Shown: positions 7,389 to 16,739, counted from the stretch's first letter. The stretch is 64,000 nucleotides of DNA from JBAYIE01 sp965279165 (GCA_965279165.1 OZ257140.1:1984001-2048000); one strand, 5' to 3'. The notes: a model not told the origin generated them from the letters alone. A program made the numbers and translations.

Positions 7389-9326
7389 TTATACGTTTAC
7401 GGTTAATTGTTCTTTTATATAATTTACAAATTCTTGTAATTTCAATTTGCCAACTTCTTCGCCTCCATGTTTGCGAACCGATACAGTTTCATCCTGCATT
7501 TCCTGTTCGCCAACAACCAACATATAAGGAATTTTCTTCATTTCTGCATCCCTTATCTTCTTCCCAATCTTCTCGTTTCGGTCGTCAAATAGCCCGCGAA
7601 TATCTGCTTTATTCAGCACATTCACAACTTTTTGCGCATACTCGTGATATTTTTCACTGATTGGCAGGATAGCATATGGTTCCGGAGTGAGCCAAAGTGG
7701 GAAATTTCCGGCACAATGTTCAATTAATACGGCCACAAAACGCTCCAAAGACCCAAAAGGAGCGCGGTGTATCATTACCGGACGGTGTTTCAAGTTATCA
7801 CTGCCGGTATATTCCAATTCAAAACGTTCCGGTAAATTATAATCCACTTGTATGGTTCCCAATTGCCATTTCCTGCCTATGGCATCTTTTACCATAAAAT
7901 CCAGCTTTGGTCCGTAGAATGCCGCTTCACCTAATTCAACCACTGTTTTTAGTCCTTTTTCTGCTGCCGATTCTACGATGGCTTTTTCTGCTAAAACCCA
8001 GTTTTCATCTGTTCCAATATATTTGGCCGAATCTTCCGGATCACGTAGCGAAATTTGTGCCGTATAGTCTTTAAAATCAAGGGCTTTAAATACATAAAGC
8101 ACCAAATCAATTACCTTACAAAATTCTTCTTTTACCTGGTCGGGTCTGCAAAATAAATGGGCATCGTCTTGCGTAAATCCCCTAACCCTCGTTAAACCAT
8201 GCAATTCACCTGCTTGTTCGTAGCGATAAACTGTTCCAAATTCGGCAAATCGAACCGGTAAATCTTTATAAGATTTTGGCGATGATTTATAAATTTCGCA
8301 GTGATGTGGGCAATTCATCGGTTTCAAAAAGAATTCTTCACCTTCTCTTGGAGTAGAAATCGGATGAAACGAATCGGCGCCATATTTTTCGTAATGTCCC
8401 GATGTAATATATAAATTCTTATTGCCAATATGTGGGGTAATTACCGGTAAATACCCTGCTTCGAGTTGCGCCTTTTGTAAAAACTGCATCAGTCGTTCGC
8501 GCAACATAGCTCCTTTTGGTAACCACAAAGGCAAGCCCATTCCCACTTTCTCTGAAAAGGTAAATAACTCTAATTCTTTGCCAAGCTTACGGTGGTCGCG
8601 CTTCTTGGCTTCTTCCAACATCGCCAAATATTCGTCGAGTTCGGATTTCTTCGGAAACGTAATGCCGTAAATACGGGTTAGTTGTTTGTTCTTTTCGTCG
8701 CCTCTCCAATAAGCACCCGCAACACTCATTAACTTTATCGATTTGATAAAAGAAGTACTGGGAATATGCGGTCCGCGACATAAATCGGTAAAGTTTCCTT
8801 GTTGGTAAAAGGTTATCTCCCCATCTTTTAATCCTTCAATTAACTCGAGTTTATATTCGTCGCCTTTTTCGGTAAAATACTTTACTGCATCTGCTTTCGA
8901 TACATCACTTCGAACAAATGAATTACCTTGTTTAGCAAGCTCATTCATTTTACTTTCTATTTTCGCAAATTCTTCGCTCGAAAATTCCTTTCCGCCAAAG
9001 TCTACATCATAATAAAAGCCATTTTCAACCGGAGGACCGATGCCAAACTTGGTTCCCGGATACAAGGCTTCCAAGGCTTCTGCCATAAGATGCGCGGATG
9101 AATGCCACATCGTGGATTTACCTTCTTTGTCGTTCCAGGTTAATAATTGCAGGTTGGCGTCCGTTTCAATTTTACGGGTCGCATCGATTACATCGCCATT
9201 TACCTTTGCAGCTAAAACATTTCGTGCCAATCCTTCGCTGATTGATTTGGCTACGTCCAGTCCGGTTACACCCCGTTCATACGAGCGAACGGACCCATCT
9301 GGAAGGGTTATATTGATCATGCTCAT
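7389..9326 (-). CDS. thrS: Threonyl-tRNA synthetase
   Basis: 645 residues, full length for the class II bacterial enzyme that charges tRNA-Thr. The order is TGS domain (1-62), editing/SAD domain with the metal-type HSSAHLMAEAL motif near residue 75 and CRGPH near 183, then the catalytic core with motif 1-3 signatures (FLKPMNCPHHCEIYK, RYEQAGELHGLTRVRGFTQD, HRAPFGSLERF), and the anticodon-binding domain at the C-terminus. It heads the operon with infC, rpmI and rplT; the stop is only two bases from the infC start, suggesting coupled translation. Confidence 0.98.
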   Translation of the reverse strand: MSMINITLPDGSVRSYERGVTGLDVAKSISEGLARNVLAAKVNGDVIDATRKIETDANLQLLTWNDKEGKSTMWHSSAHLMAEALEALYPGTKFGIGPPVENGFYYDVDFGGKEFSSEEFAKIESKMNELAKQGNSFVRSDVSKADAVKYFTEKGDEYKLELIEGLKDGEITFYQQGNFTDLCRGPHIPSTSFIKSIKLMSVAGAYWRGDEKNKQLTRIYGITFPKKSELDEYLAMLEEAKKRDHRKLGKELELFTFSEKVGMGLPLWLPKGAMLRERLMQFLQKAQLEAGYLPVITPHIGNKNLYITSGHYEKYGADSFHPISTPREGEEFFLKPMNCPHHCEIYKSSPKSYKDLPVRFAEFGTVYRYEQAGELHGLTRVRGFTQDDAHLFCRPDQVKEEFCKVIDLVLYVFKALDFKDYTAQISLRDPEDSAKYIGTDENWVLAEKAIVESAAEKGLKTVVELGEAAFYGPKLDFMVKDAIGRKWQLGTIQVDYNLPERFELEYTGSDNLKHRPVMIHRAPFGSLERFVAVLIEHCAGNFPLWLTPEPYAILPISEKYHEYAQKVVNVLNKADIRGLFDDRNEKIGKKIRDAEMKKIPYMLVVGEQEMQDETVSVRKHGGEEVGKLKLQEFVNYIKEQLTVNV

Positions 9327-9385
9327 AAGTTTCGCAAAATACGGCTTGATACGTAATAAATGAAACTGTTTTTCTGATTCTTATT

Positions 9386-10405
9386 TCATTTCAGAACATC
9401 CAAACGGTTTTTGGCTAAGGTAAAGGTTGGATCGCCCTCCAATACAAATGTATAATTCATGATAGCCTCCTTCTGTTCTCCATTCTGTTCGTGAATTAAT
9501 CCCCTCATGTAATAAGCAGGATAGTTCCTGTTATTCATTTCAATGCAAATATTAAAAGCGCGCATGGCTTCTTTGTATTGTTTTACATCGTAATTGATGC
9601 ATCCAACATTGTAATAGGCCAAGTCGTTTGATGGATCCAGATCAATCACTTTTCGATAATCCAACAATGCTTTTTGAAACATTCCTATCCGTTGGAAATA
9701 ATATCCCCTGGCAAAATATCCTTCCGTATTGGTTTTTTGCATACGTATCGCAGCATTCAAATATTCGAGCGCCGATTTATCTCCTTTCTCTGTTAAGATT
9801 TGTCCAAGTTGAATGGCTGCATCGTAATAAACCGCATCTATTTCTAACGACTTCTGAAATGCGGCAATTGCCCTCGAGGTATCGCCCATTTCCTTGTAAT
9901 TCATTCCTTTAAAAAAATAGGCATCCGAACGGTTAGGATTGGCTGCTACTACCACATTTAATAAATTCAACGACTCGTTGTGTTTTTTTACAATATAATA
10001 CAGCTCACCCAATTTCATTTGTGCCACTTCATAATCCGGTTTTAAGGCAATTGCCGATAAATATGCCTTCTCTGCCTCTATCGTTTTATTCATGGCATAA
10101 CATATTCGTCCTTTCTGAAATTGATACAATGCATTTTGTTCGTTATACCGAATGGCATCCTGGATATCTGTGTATGCCCTGTCGAGATATTTCAGGTTAT
10201 AATAACTAACAGAACGCTGGTAATATAATTCCGCATTATTTGGGTCGTTTTCAATTGCGATACTGGTTTCTTTAAGAAACTCGCTGTTGGCCAACGAATC
10301 TTTTGGGTTCACGGTTTTAACCGTATGGTCGGGGGTGCATGATAGTTGAAAAAAGAATAAGCTAATGACAAAAATCAGTTTAACTATGGGTGTTTTGAAA
10401 TACAT
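9386..10405 (-). CDS. TPR-repeat lipoprotein
   Basis: 339 residues. The signal peptide ends in a lipobox (FQLSC, Cys23), so the protein is probably anchored to a membrane facing the periplasm. The mature part is built of about eight tetratricopeptide repeats from residue 45 to the end (for example NAELYYQRSVSYYNLKYLDR, SDAYFFKGMNYKEMGDTSRA, ALLDYRKVIDLDPSNDLAYY), which normally serve as protein-protein scaffolds. No enzymatic domain is present. It lies upstream of thrS on the same strand (59-base gap), divergent from hmgA. Partner unknown. Confidence 0.85.
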   Translation of the reverse strand: MYFKTPIVKLIFVISLFFFQLSCTPDHTVKTVNPKDSLANSEFLKETSIAIENDPNNAELYYQRSVSYYNLKYLDRAYTDIQDAIRYNEQNALYQFQKGRICYAMNKTIEAEKAYLSAIALKPDYEVAQMKLGELYYIVKKHNESLNLLNVVVAANPNRSDAYFFKGMNYKEMGDTSRAIAAFQKSLEIDAVYYDAAIQLGQILTEKGDKSALEYLNAAIRMQKTNTEGYFARGYYFQRIGMFQKALLDYRKVIDLDPSNDLAYYNVGCINYDVKQYKEAMRAFNICIEMNNRNYPAYYMRGLIHEQNGEQKEAIMNYTFVLEGDPTFTLAKNRLDVLK

Positions 10406-10501
10406 TTGCTTTTATTGGCTTTTGTTAATCAGTCACAAAAAAAGTGAATTAGATTGCATCCGAGTCGAATATTTTAAATTATTTAACCAAATAATCAAAT
10501 T

Positions 10502-11659
10502 ATGCCGTTTTACCACAAACTTGGAGATATTCCACAGAAAAGACATACCCAGTTTCGCAAACCGGATGGAAACCTTTACCAAGAAGAATTAATTTCTACC
10601 GAAGGATTTTCGAGTTTGTATTCTTTGGTATACCACACTTATCCGCCAACCATGGTAAAAGAGATAGGCAAGGAATACCATTTTGGTCCTAAAGCAGCCA
10701 TTGCTAAAAATCTGCAGAACCGCAGTTTTTTAACATTTAAAACCAATCCGGTGGACGATTATTTAGAAAGTAGGGTTTATCTGTTATTTAACAACGATGT
10801 TTACCTGGCTTCTGCTGCACCAAAGAAATCGATGACGGATTATTTCTATAAAAATTCGGATGCCGATGAAGTATTGTTCATCCACGAAGGAACTGGAACT
10901 TTAAAAACCATTTATGGTCAAATTAATTTTGAATATGGCGATTATCTGGTAATTCCAAGAGGTACTATTTACCAACTGCATTTCGCAACGGAAAACAACC
11001 GCATTTTTATAACCGAAAGTTTATCTCCAATTCGTGCACCAAAAAGATATTTAAACAGCAATGGACAGTTTTTAGAACATTCTCCTTATTGCGAAAGGGA
11101 TATCAAATTACCTCATTCTTTAGAAACAATAGATAAACTTGGCGATTTCAAAGTGCTTATCAAAAAGCAGGACATGATTTTTCCGTATACGTTGGCTTCG
11201 CATCCATTTGATGCTATCGGTTGGGATGGTTACCAATATCCTTACGGATTTAGTATTCACAATTACGAACCGATAACAGGTAGGGTGCATATGCCTCCTC
11301 CAATACACCAAACATTCGAAGGACATAATTTTGTGATTTGTTCCTTTGTTCCGCGTTTGTACGATTACCATCCACTTGCAATTCCGGCACCTTATGCGCA
11401 TAGCAATGTAGATAGCGACGAAGTATTATATTATGTAGATGGCGATTTTATGAGCCGCAAACATGTAGAACGAGGCATGATTTCATTGCACCCAAAAGGT
11501 ATCCCCCATGGTCCTCATCCCGGAACCGTCGAAAAATCAATCGGCAAAAAAGAAACCGGCGAACTGGCTGTTATGATCGACCCTTTCTACCCATTGCAAA
11601 TCACCGAAGAAGCCATGAAATTGGAAGATCCGGGGTATTATAAGACGTGGGTGGAGTAA
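10502..11659 (+). CDS. hmgA: Homogentisate 1,2-dioxygenase
   Basis: 385 residues. Opens the aromatic ring of homogentisate to maleylacetoacetate in tyrosine/phenylalanine catabolism; cytosolic non-haem Fe(II) enzyme. The family core is clear: PPPIHQTFEGHNFVICSF, then PRLYDYHPLAIPAPYAHSN and DSDEVLYYVDGDFMSR. By family analogy the iron ligands are His300, Glu307 and His336 (PKGIPHGPHPG). The shorter length (about 385 against ~430 in animals and Proteobacteria) is the usual Bacteroidota form. hppD, which makes its substrate, lies downstream on the same strand, separated by a small inserted gene. Confidence 0.95.
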   Translation: MPFYHKLGDIPQKRHTQFRKPDGNLYQEELISTEGFSSLYSLVYHTYPPTMVKEIGKEYHFGPKAAIAKNLQNRSFLTFKTNPVDDYLESRVYLLFNNDVYLASAAPKKSMTDYFYKNSDADEVLFIHEGTGTLKTIYGQINFEYGDYLVIPRGTIYQLHFATENNRIFITESLSPIRAPKRYLNSNGQFLEHSPYCERDIKLPHSLETIDKLGDFKVLIKKQDMIFPYTLASHPFDAIGWDGYQYPYGFSIHNYEPITGRVHMPPPIHQTFEGHNFVICSFVPRLYDYHPLAIPAPYAHSNVDSDEVLYYVDGDFMSRKHVERGMISLHPKGIPHGPHPGTVEKSIGKKETGELAVMIDPFYPLQITEEAMKLEDPGYYKTWVE

Positions 11660-11743
11660 GTACTAAGTGTTTCAGTACTAAGTGTTTTAGTATAGTGTGT
11701 TTTAGTACTGGGTGTTTTGGTACTTAGTGTTTTGAAATTTAAG
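11657..11743 (+). repeat. 15-bp degenerate tandem array, left flank of inserted gene
   Basis: Five units with a strict 15-base spacing (starts at 11659, 11674, 11689, 11704, 11719) of the form AGTACTnAGTGTTTT with substitutions at a few positions. The array starts on the hmgA stop and ends just before the four-helix-bundle gene. An inverted, shorter copy lies on the other side of that gene (12138-12180). About 36 bases of the two flanks can be aligned as an imperfect inverted repeat. Confidence 0.85.
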
Positions 11744-11753
11744 CCTGTGAAAT

Positions 11754-12128
11754 ATGAACGATAAAATTACAAGATTTGAAGATTTGATTTGTTGGCAGAA
11801 GTCTCGTGAATTGGTAAATTTGGTTTTTGAAATTTGCGATGATGAAAAGTTGAAAAGAGATTTTTCGATGCAAGATCAAATTAAAAGAGCATCAATTAGT
11901 ACGATGAATAATATTGCTGAAGGGTTTGGTAGATACCATACTAAAGAATTTATACGGTTCTTAGATTACTCTTCTGCATCTGCAATGGAAGTACGAAGCA
12001 TGCTTTATATTTTGTTGGATAGAAATTATATTGATAAAGCTAAATTTGAAATTATATATGAATTATGTGTAGCACTTTCGAAGTTAACATTAGGTATGAT
12101 AAGACATTTGAATTCAAAATTAACATAA
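11754..12128 (+). CDS. Four-helix bundle protein (S23/IVP-like family)
   Basis: 124 residues of the four-helix-bundle family (also called S23 ribosomal or 23S intervening-sequence protein). Family features are the start ITRFEDLICWQKSRELV, the central DQIKRASISTMNNIAEGFGR and FIRFLDYSSASAMEVRSML. The family is found inside 23S rRNA insertions in some spirochaetes and as the Avd accessory protein of diversity-generating retroelements, but most chromosomal copies have no assigned function. Here it separates hmgA from hppD and is bracketed by inverted 15-bp repeat arrays, which suggests that it arrived as a unit. No retroelement reverse transcriptase is seen nearby. Confidence 0.88.
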   Translation: MNDKITRFEDLICWQKSRELVNLVFEICDDEKLKRDFSMQDQIKRASISTMNNIAEGFGRYHTKEFIRFLDYSSASAMEVRSMLYILLDRNYIDKAKFEIIYELCVALSKLTLGMIRHLNSKLT

Positions 12129-12137
12129 AATAGAAGA

Positions 12138-12181
12138 GGCAATACTTAGCACTAAAACACCCAGTACTAAAACACTAACAA
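12138..12181 (-). repeat. 15-bp degenerate array, right flank (inverted)
   Basis: On the minus strand this reads GTGTTTTAGTACTGGGTGTT followed by a variant unit, the same family as the array at 11657-11743 but in the opposite orientation. It ends directly before the hppD start codon. Confidence 0.8.
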
Positions 12182-12183
12182 AC

Positions 12184-13308
12184 ATGGAAACGCAAACAAT
12201 AACCAAGCCCACAACCAACGTAGATTTTCTTCCTTTAAAAGGAACCGACTATATCGAGTTATATGTTGGAAATGCAAAACAAGCTGCACATTATTATAAA
12301 ACCGCATTCGGATTTCAATCGCTGGCATATGCCGGTCCTGAAACCGGAGTGAAGGATCGTGCTTCTTATGTGTTGGCACAGGATAAAATCAGATTGGTTT
12401 TAACTACACCACTGCATTCCGATAGTCCGATTGCCGAACACCATCGCAAACATGGTGATGGCGTAAAAGTTATTGCTTTATGGGTGGATGATGCCTATGA
12501 TGCATTCGAACAAACAACCAAAAGAGGAGGGAAGTCGACTTTAAATCCGATTACTTTGTCGGATAAAAATGGCGAATTAAGAATGTCGGGCATACAAACC
12601 TACGGTGAAGTAGAACATTATTTTATCGAAAGAAAGAACTACAAAGGAGTATTTATGCCGGGATTTGTAGAATGGAAAAGCAACTACAACCCTGAGCCAA
12701 CCGGCTTGTTGTATATCGACCATTGTGTAGGTAATGTGGGTTGGAACCAAATGAATCCTTGGGTTAAGTTTTACGAAGAAGTAATGGGATTTAAGAATAT
12801 TCTTTCCTTCGATGACAAGGATATTTCAACTGAATATTCAGCTTTGATGAGTAAAGTAATGAGCAATGGAAACGGGTATGTGAAGTTTCCTATCAATGAA
12901 CCGGCAGAAGGAAAGAAAAAATCGCAGGTGGAAGAATACCTTGATTTTTATGAAGGAGAAGGAACACAACATATTGCCATTGCAACCAATGATATTGTAA
13001 AGACCGTAAAAGAGTTAAAATCACGAGGTGTAGAATTTTTACAAGTTCCATTAAGCTATTATGATGATTTAACCGAAAGAGTTGGGAAAATTGAAGAGGA
13101 CATGGAGCCATTAAAAGAATTGGGAATATTGGTTGACCGTGATGACGAAGGTTACTTGCTACAGTTGTTTAGTAAACCCGTAGAAGACCGTCCGACCATG
13201 TTTTTTGAAATCATACAACGCAAAGGGGCCAAATCATTTGGTAAAGGAAATTTTAAAGCACTTTTTGAAGCATTAGAAAGAGAACAAGAATTACGTGGAA
13301 ATTTATAA
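12184..13308 (+). CDS. hppD: 4-Hydroxyphenylpyruvate dioxygenase
   Basis: 374 residues. Converts 4-hydroxyphenylpyruvate to homogentisate, the substrate of the nearby HmgA; Fe(II)-dependent cytosolic enzyme with two vicinal-oxygen-chelate domains. Iron ligands by family analogy are His180 (LLYIDHCVGNV), His263 (GTQHIAIATNDI) and Glu342 (FFEIIQRKGAKSFGKGNFKA), which lie in intact C-terminal domain motifs. Length is normal for the family. It was probably in a simple hmgA-hppD operon before the four-helix-bundle gene came between them. A strong terminator follows. Confidence 0.96.
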   Translation: METQTITKPTTNVDFLPLKGTDYIELYVGNAKQAAHYYKTAFGFQSLAYAGPETGVKDRASYVLAQDKIRLVLTTPLHSDSPIAEHHRKHGDGVKVIALWVDDAYDAFEQTTKRGGKSTLNPITLSDKNGELRMSGIQTYGEVEHYFIERKNYKGVFMPGFVEWKSNYNPEPTGLLYIDHCVGNVGWNQMNPWVKFYEEVMGFKNILSFDDKDISTEYSALMSKVMSNGNGYVKFPINEPAEGKKKSQVEEYLDFYEGEGTQHIAIATNDIVKTVKELKSRGVEFLQVPLSYYDDLTERVGKIEEDMEPLKELGILVDRDDEGYLLQLFSKPVEDRPTMFFEIIQRKGAKSFGKGNFKALFEALEREQELRGNL

Positions 13309-13313
13309 AATGG

Positions 13314-13341
13314 AAAGGCCCGTGAAAACGGGCTTTTTTTA
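13314..13341 (+). terminator. Rho-independent terminator after hppD
   Basis: Stem GCCCGT / ACGGGC closed by a GAAA loop and followed by eight T; begins a few bases after the hppD stop. Confidence 0.88.
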
Positions 13342-13367
13342 TACCCAATAAAAAAGTAATCTCGTAT

Positions 13368-14192
13368 ATGGCTAAACCCGGTCCGATTGGAATTTTTGAT
13401 TCGGGGTATGGTGGACTAACCATACTAAAAGAATTGGTTGTGGCATTACCCAAAAACGACTTTGTGTATTTAGGTGATAATGCGCGTGCACCTTATGGTA
13501 ATCGTTCGTTTGAAACGGTTTACGAGTATACTTGGCAATGCGTGAAAAAGCTATTTGCGATGGATTGTAAGTTGGTTGTTTTGGCTTGTAATACAGCTTC
13601 AGCAAAAGCTTTACGTACCATTCAGCAAAATGATTTACCAAAATACAATCCTTCCCTTCGTGTTTTAGGCGTTATTCGTCCAACCACCGAAATGGTCGGA
13701 AATATCAGTAAATCAAAAGAAATTGGAATTTTAGGAACCACCGGTACCATTCATTCGATGTCGTATCCGATTGAAATAAACAAATACTTTCCTGAAATTA
13801 AGGTTTATCAACAAGCATGTCCTATGTGGGTCCCGTTAATCGAAAACAACGAGTTTAACAATGCGGGTGCCGATTATTTCATTCAAAAGTATTTGGAAGA
13901 ATTGTTTTCACAATCTCCTAAAATTGATACCATTGTTTTGGGATGTACCCATTACCCGTTAATTGCCGAAAAAATTAAAAAGCATATACCGGAAAACGTT
14001 CAAATACTATCGCAAGGTACTGTTGTTGCAGAGAGTTTAAAGGATTACTTGATTCGCCATCCTGAAATTGAAACATGGTGTAGTAAACAAGGAGAAGTGA
14101 AATTTTATACCACCGACGACACCGAAAATTTTGACACCCATGCCACTATTTTTTATGGTAGCAGCATCCGTTCTTCTTCCATCGAATTATAA
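13368..14192 (+). CDS. murI: Glutamate racemase
   Basis: 274 residues. Makes D-glutamate for peptidoglycan by cofactor-independent racemisation in the cytoplasm. The N-terminal signature IGIFDSGYGGLT (7-18) and the two catalytic cysteines, Cys74 in VLACNTASA and Cys193 in VLGCTHYPL, are present. Length is normal. It starts 60 bases after hppD, beyond the terminator, so it probably has its own promoter. The following small DUF4834 gene begins 45 bases downstream. Confidence 0.96.
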   Translation: MAKPGPIGIFDSGYGGLTILKELVVALPKNDFVYLGDNARAPYGNRSFETVYEYTWQCVKKLFAMDCKLVVLACNTASAKALRTIQQNDLPKYNPSLRVLGVIRPTTEMVGNISKSKEIGILGTTGTIHSMSYPIEINKYFPEIKVYQQACPMWVPLIENNEFNNAGADYFIQKYLEELFSQSPKIDTIVLGCTHYPLIAEKIKKHIPENVQILSQGTVVAESLKDYLIRHPEIETWCSKQGEVKFYTTDDTENFDTHATIFYGSSIRSSSIEL

Positions 14193-14236
14193 TGAATACA
14201 AAATTCCTTATTTTTGAAAATTAATTTGTATACCTC

Positions 14237-14473
14237 ATGTTTAAATTTCTCTTATACCTTTTTCTAATATATATCGTAGTACGGTTTTTATTTGGTCGTT
14301 TTTTTGGCTCCACTATAAAAGTAAAAACCTTTAATTACCATGCACAACTAACCCGGCAGCCTGTAGATGAAAAACCCGAAGGTACCGTGGTTATTGAAAC
14401 AGAACAAGCTCCCAAAAAGCCCGGTAGCGATAAGAATTTAGGAGAATATGTGGATTTTGAAGAAGTGAAATAA
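14237..14473 (+). CDS. DUF4834 family small membrane protein
   Basis: 78 residues. One hydrophobic N-terminal segment (MFKFLLYLFLIYIVVRFLFG) followed by a short hydrophilic tail (KPEGTVVIETEQAPKK, then GEYVDFEEVK). This layout and the YVDFEEVK ending match the Bacteroidota-specific DUF4834 family, whose function is unknown. The TAA stop overlaps the ATG of the downstream methyltransferase by one base, so the two are translationally coupled. A TATTTTTG -7-like element lies at 14209-14216 (weak evidence). Confidence 0.75.
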   Translation: MFKFLLYLFLIYIVVRFLFGRFFGSTIKVKTFNYHAQLTRQPVDEKPEGTVVIETEQAPKKPGSDKNLGEYVDFEEVK

Positions 14474-15219
14474 TGGAGAAATTGATTAGGGTGATTCTTC
14501 AGAAATTTCTTGGTTTTAAACGTTACCTCCGTTTGGTAAGTTATATTTACTTAAAACTGGTATTTGCCGGTTTTTTAAAGAAAAAATATCCCGAACTTTT
14601 CTTTCTAAAACAACTTATTAAACCAGGTTTTGTTTGTGTAGATATCGGTGCAAATGTGGGTTATTATTCATCCTTTTTATCAAAGTATTCAGGCAACACC
14701 GGACATGTTTATGCGGTAGAACCAATGGCTACTTTCGCCGAAATTTTTAAGAAGAATACAAGGTTATTCGGTATAGAAAATATTACTTTATATCAAACCG
14801 CTTTGGGAGCTGCTAAAGGCGAACTTACCATGGGTACACCGATTATTAATGGGGTAATGCGCCATGGATTAACCAGTGTGGTAGATGCTGCAAATGCTAC
14901 AGGGATGCATACCTATACCGTGCCGGTTGCCGTGCCTGATGAATTGTTTGACACATTGCAACAATTCGATTTTATGAAATGCGATGTAGAAGGTTACGAG
15001 GTGTTTTTATTCCCTCATTTCTTGAAAACACTTTCCAAATTTAAACCGGTAATTCAAGTTGAAATTTCAACAGAGGAGAACCGTAAAATACTGTTCGATT
15101 TGTTATTACCGCTTGGTTATAAAATCGCAAAACTTCGCAATAATATCCTTACCCCTTTTGATGCCGAAACAGCATTAAAAGATGATAATGGTGATTTTTA
15201 TTTTATCCCTACGCCTTGA
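14473..15219 (+). CDS. FkbM-family methyltransferase
   Basis: 248 residues. SAM-dependent methyltransferase fold: motif I at about 55-70 (FVCVDIGANVGYYSSFL), acidic post-I strand (VYAVEPMATFAEIF), and the FkbM-type DFMKCDVEGYEVFLFPHF and KPVIQVEIS strands. FkbM-like enzymes commonly O-methylate sugars or other small molecules; the substrate here is unknown. The basic, hydrophobic N-terminus (about residues 1-40) may associate with the membrane. Its start overlaps the stop of the upstream DUF4834 gene by one base. Confidence 0.85.
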   Translation: MEKLIRVILQKFLGFKRYLRLVSYIYLKLVFAGFLKKKYPELFFLKQLIKPGFVCVDIGANVGYYSSFLSKYSGNTGHVYAVEPMATFAEIFKKNTRLFGIENITLYQTALGAAKGELTMGTPIINGVMRHGLTSVVDAANATGMHTYTVPVAVPDELFDTLQQFDFMKCDVEGYEVFLFPHFLKTLSKFKPVIQVEISTEENRKILFDLLLPLGYKIAKLRNNILTPFDAETALKDDNGDFYFIPTP

Positions 15220-15227
15220 TATATGCG

Positions 15228-16739
15228 TTAATAAACGACTATTTTTCTGCAATCAAATCCGTCGTTACCGGTTGCATTGATTAAATATACGCCGGGACTT
15301 AAACCCTTGATTTCTTTGGTTCCAGAGAAATCCTTTTCTACGTAAATAATTTTACCGGTACAATCCATTATTTCCAAGGACTTCAATTTTTCAGCGGTGT
15401 TAATTTGAAAAAGGCCATCCGAAGGATTTGGAAATATGGTTAAATATTCTTTTTTCAAATTAACTTCTTCAAGATTCAGATGCAGGGTATAATAATTTTT
15501 CAAACTACCGGCTTGCTGTTTTAGATTGCAAATAGCATCCGAAGTACCGTTTGTTCCTCTATAAAATAAATAAGCAAAATCAATCGTGAAGGAGGCATCA
15601 CCGGTAATACTTCCCAAATTAATATTCGACAACATTCGGCGGTCGCCGGGTATCATCCCCGAGCTTCCTTCTGTCCAACCGGTACTATCGCAAATATTTC
15701 CGGAAAAGGCATACCAAGCACGACTCGTACCCGAAATTCCTGAGTCACCGTAAGTCATTTCTGCATTATTTCTCCACCGGGCATTCATGTACCCGAAATA
15801 TTGGTTGGTATTAACTGGGTTGCCATAATTGGAGTTGTCGTTATTATAAGTCATCGCCGACGACAAGGGATGACTCAATAATATCATTCCTTCCACTGGC
15901 GGATTCAATCCATAACCTTTTGCACCATCATCGCTTGGCAAACCATTGTACGCATAAACCATATTCAAAGCACTATCGCTTCCAATATAATCATCCGCAT
16001 AATTACCTAAATCAAAATCAGAATACACAGAAAAAATTGTCGAATCGAATTGTGCACCCGATCGATTATAAATTTTATAGGAAACAAAAACCGAGTTGTT
16101 TAAGTAATCTGCCGGATCTGCAACAACATAAGCCATCCGGTGAATTTCAACTTTCATCTTTAATCCTCCTGTTTCACCATGCATTCGGTCATCGTTGAAA
16201 ATATAATAGGTACATTGATCTCCTTTAATTAACGGATAATCCCCAAACTCTGGTTCGTAAATGGATGGGTTACCTCCTACATTAACAAAAGGAGCCAAAT
16301 GAAAAGCTTGTCCATTAGCTGTATCTCCATGTGCCGGCCATTTTAAAAACTCGGCAGGCGGATTGGCCCATAACGAAGTATCCGTTTTATATTGGTTGAT
16401 GGTTGCCGCCGAAATTTTTACCACATCCCATTTTGAAAGGTTGGAATAAACAGTAGAAATCGGACCACTTTGATAATCAGCACCATTTTGGCGATAAGTT
16501 TCTGCAGCCAGGTATAGATTTGAGTTGTTGTAACCCCCAATCCAAGGGGTAGAATTAAACACGGTACCTTTGTTTCCCGATTTTGGAACCTGAAAAACCG
16601 AATTGGTTAAGTCCCAAAACAGCAAAGGAGAAGACGGAATTAATGCCCTGACATTTCCGGTATCGAGGGTAACTGAAACCTGCGACTTAACAAGGTTTAC
16701 TGCGAAAATAAAGGTAAAGAGTAGTACGTTTTTTTTCAT
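15228..16739 (-). CDS. Secreted protein with T9SS type A sorting domain
   Basis: 503 residues. Signal peptide 1-19 (cleavage after ...LVKSQ). The middle part is rich in Asn, Gly, Tyr and aromatic residues with no recognised catalytic motif; phrases such as YIFNDDRMHGETGGLKMKVE and SYKIYNRSGAQFDSTIFSVY suggest beta-sandwich structure. The last ~80 residues are a type A sorting domain: LTIFPNPSDGLFQI, LEIMDCTGKII, LSPGVYLINA, ending CRKIVVY. It is convergent with the FkbM gene (8 bases between the stops), and a 253-base gap separates it from the divergent TPR gene. Confidence 0.83.
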   Translation of the reverse strand: MKKNVLLFTFIFAVNLVKSQVSVTLDTGNVRALIPSSPLLFWDLTNSVFQVPKSGNKGTVFNSTPWIGGYNNSNLYLAAETYRQNGADYQSGPISTVYSNLSKWDVVKISAATINQYKTDTSLWANPPAEFLKWPAHGDTANGQAFHLAPFVNVGGNPSIYEPEFGDYPLIKGDQCTYYIFNDDRMHGETGGLKMKVEIHRMAYVVADPADYLNNSVFVSYKIYNRSGAQFDSTIFSVYSDFDLGNYADDYIGSDSALNMVYAYNGLPSDDGAKGYGLNPPVEGMILLSHPLSSAMTYNNDNSNYGNPVNTNQYFGYMNARWRNNAEMTYGDSGISGTSRAWYAFSGNICDSTGWTEGSSGMIPGDRRMLSNINLGSITGDASFTIDFAYLFYRGTNGTSDAICNLKQQAGSLKNYYTLHLNLEEVNLKKEYLTIFPNPSDGLFQINTAEKLKSLEIMDCTGKIIYVEKDFSGTKEIKGLSPGVYLINATGNDGFDCRKIVVY

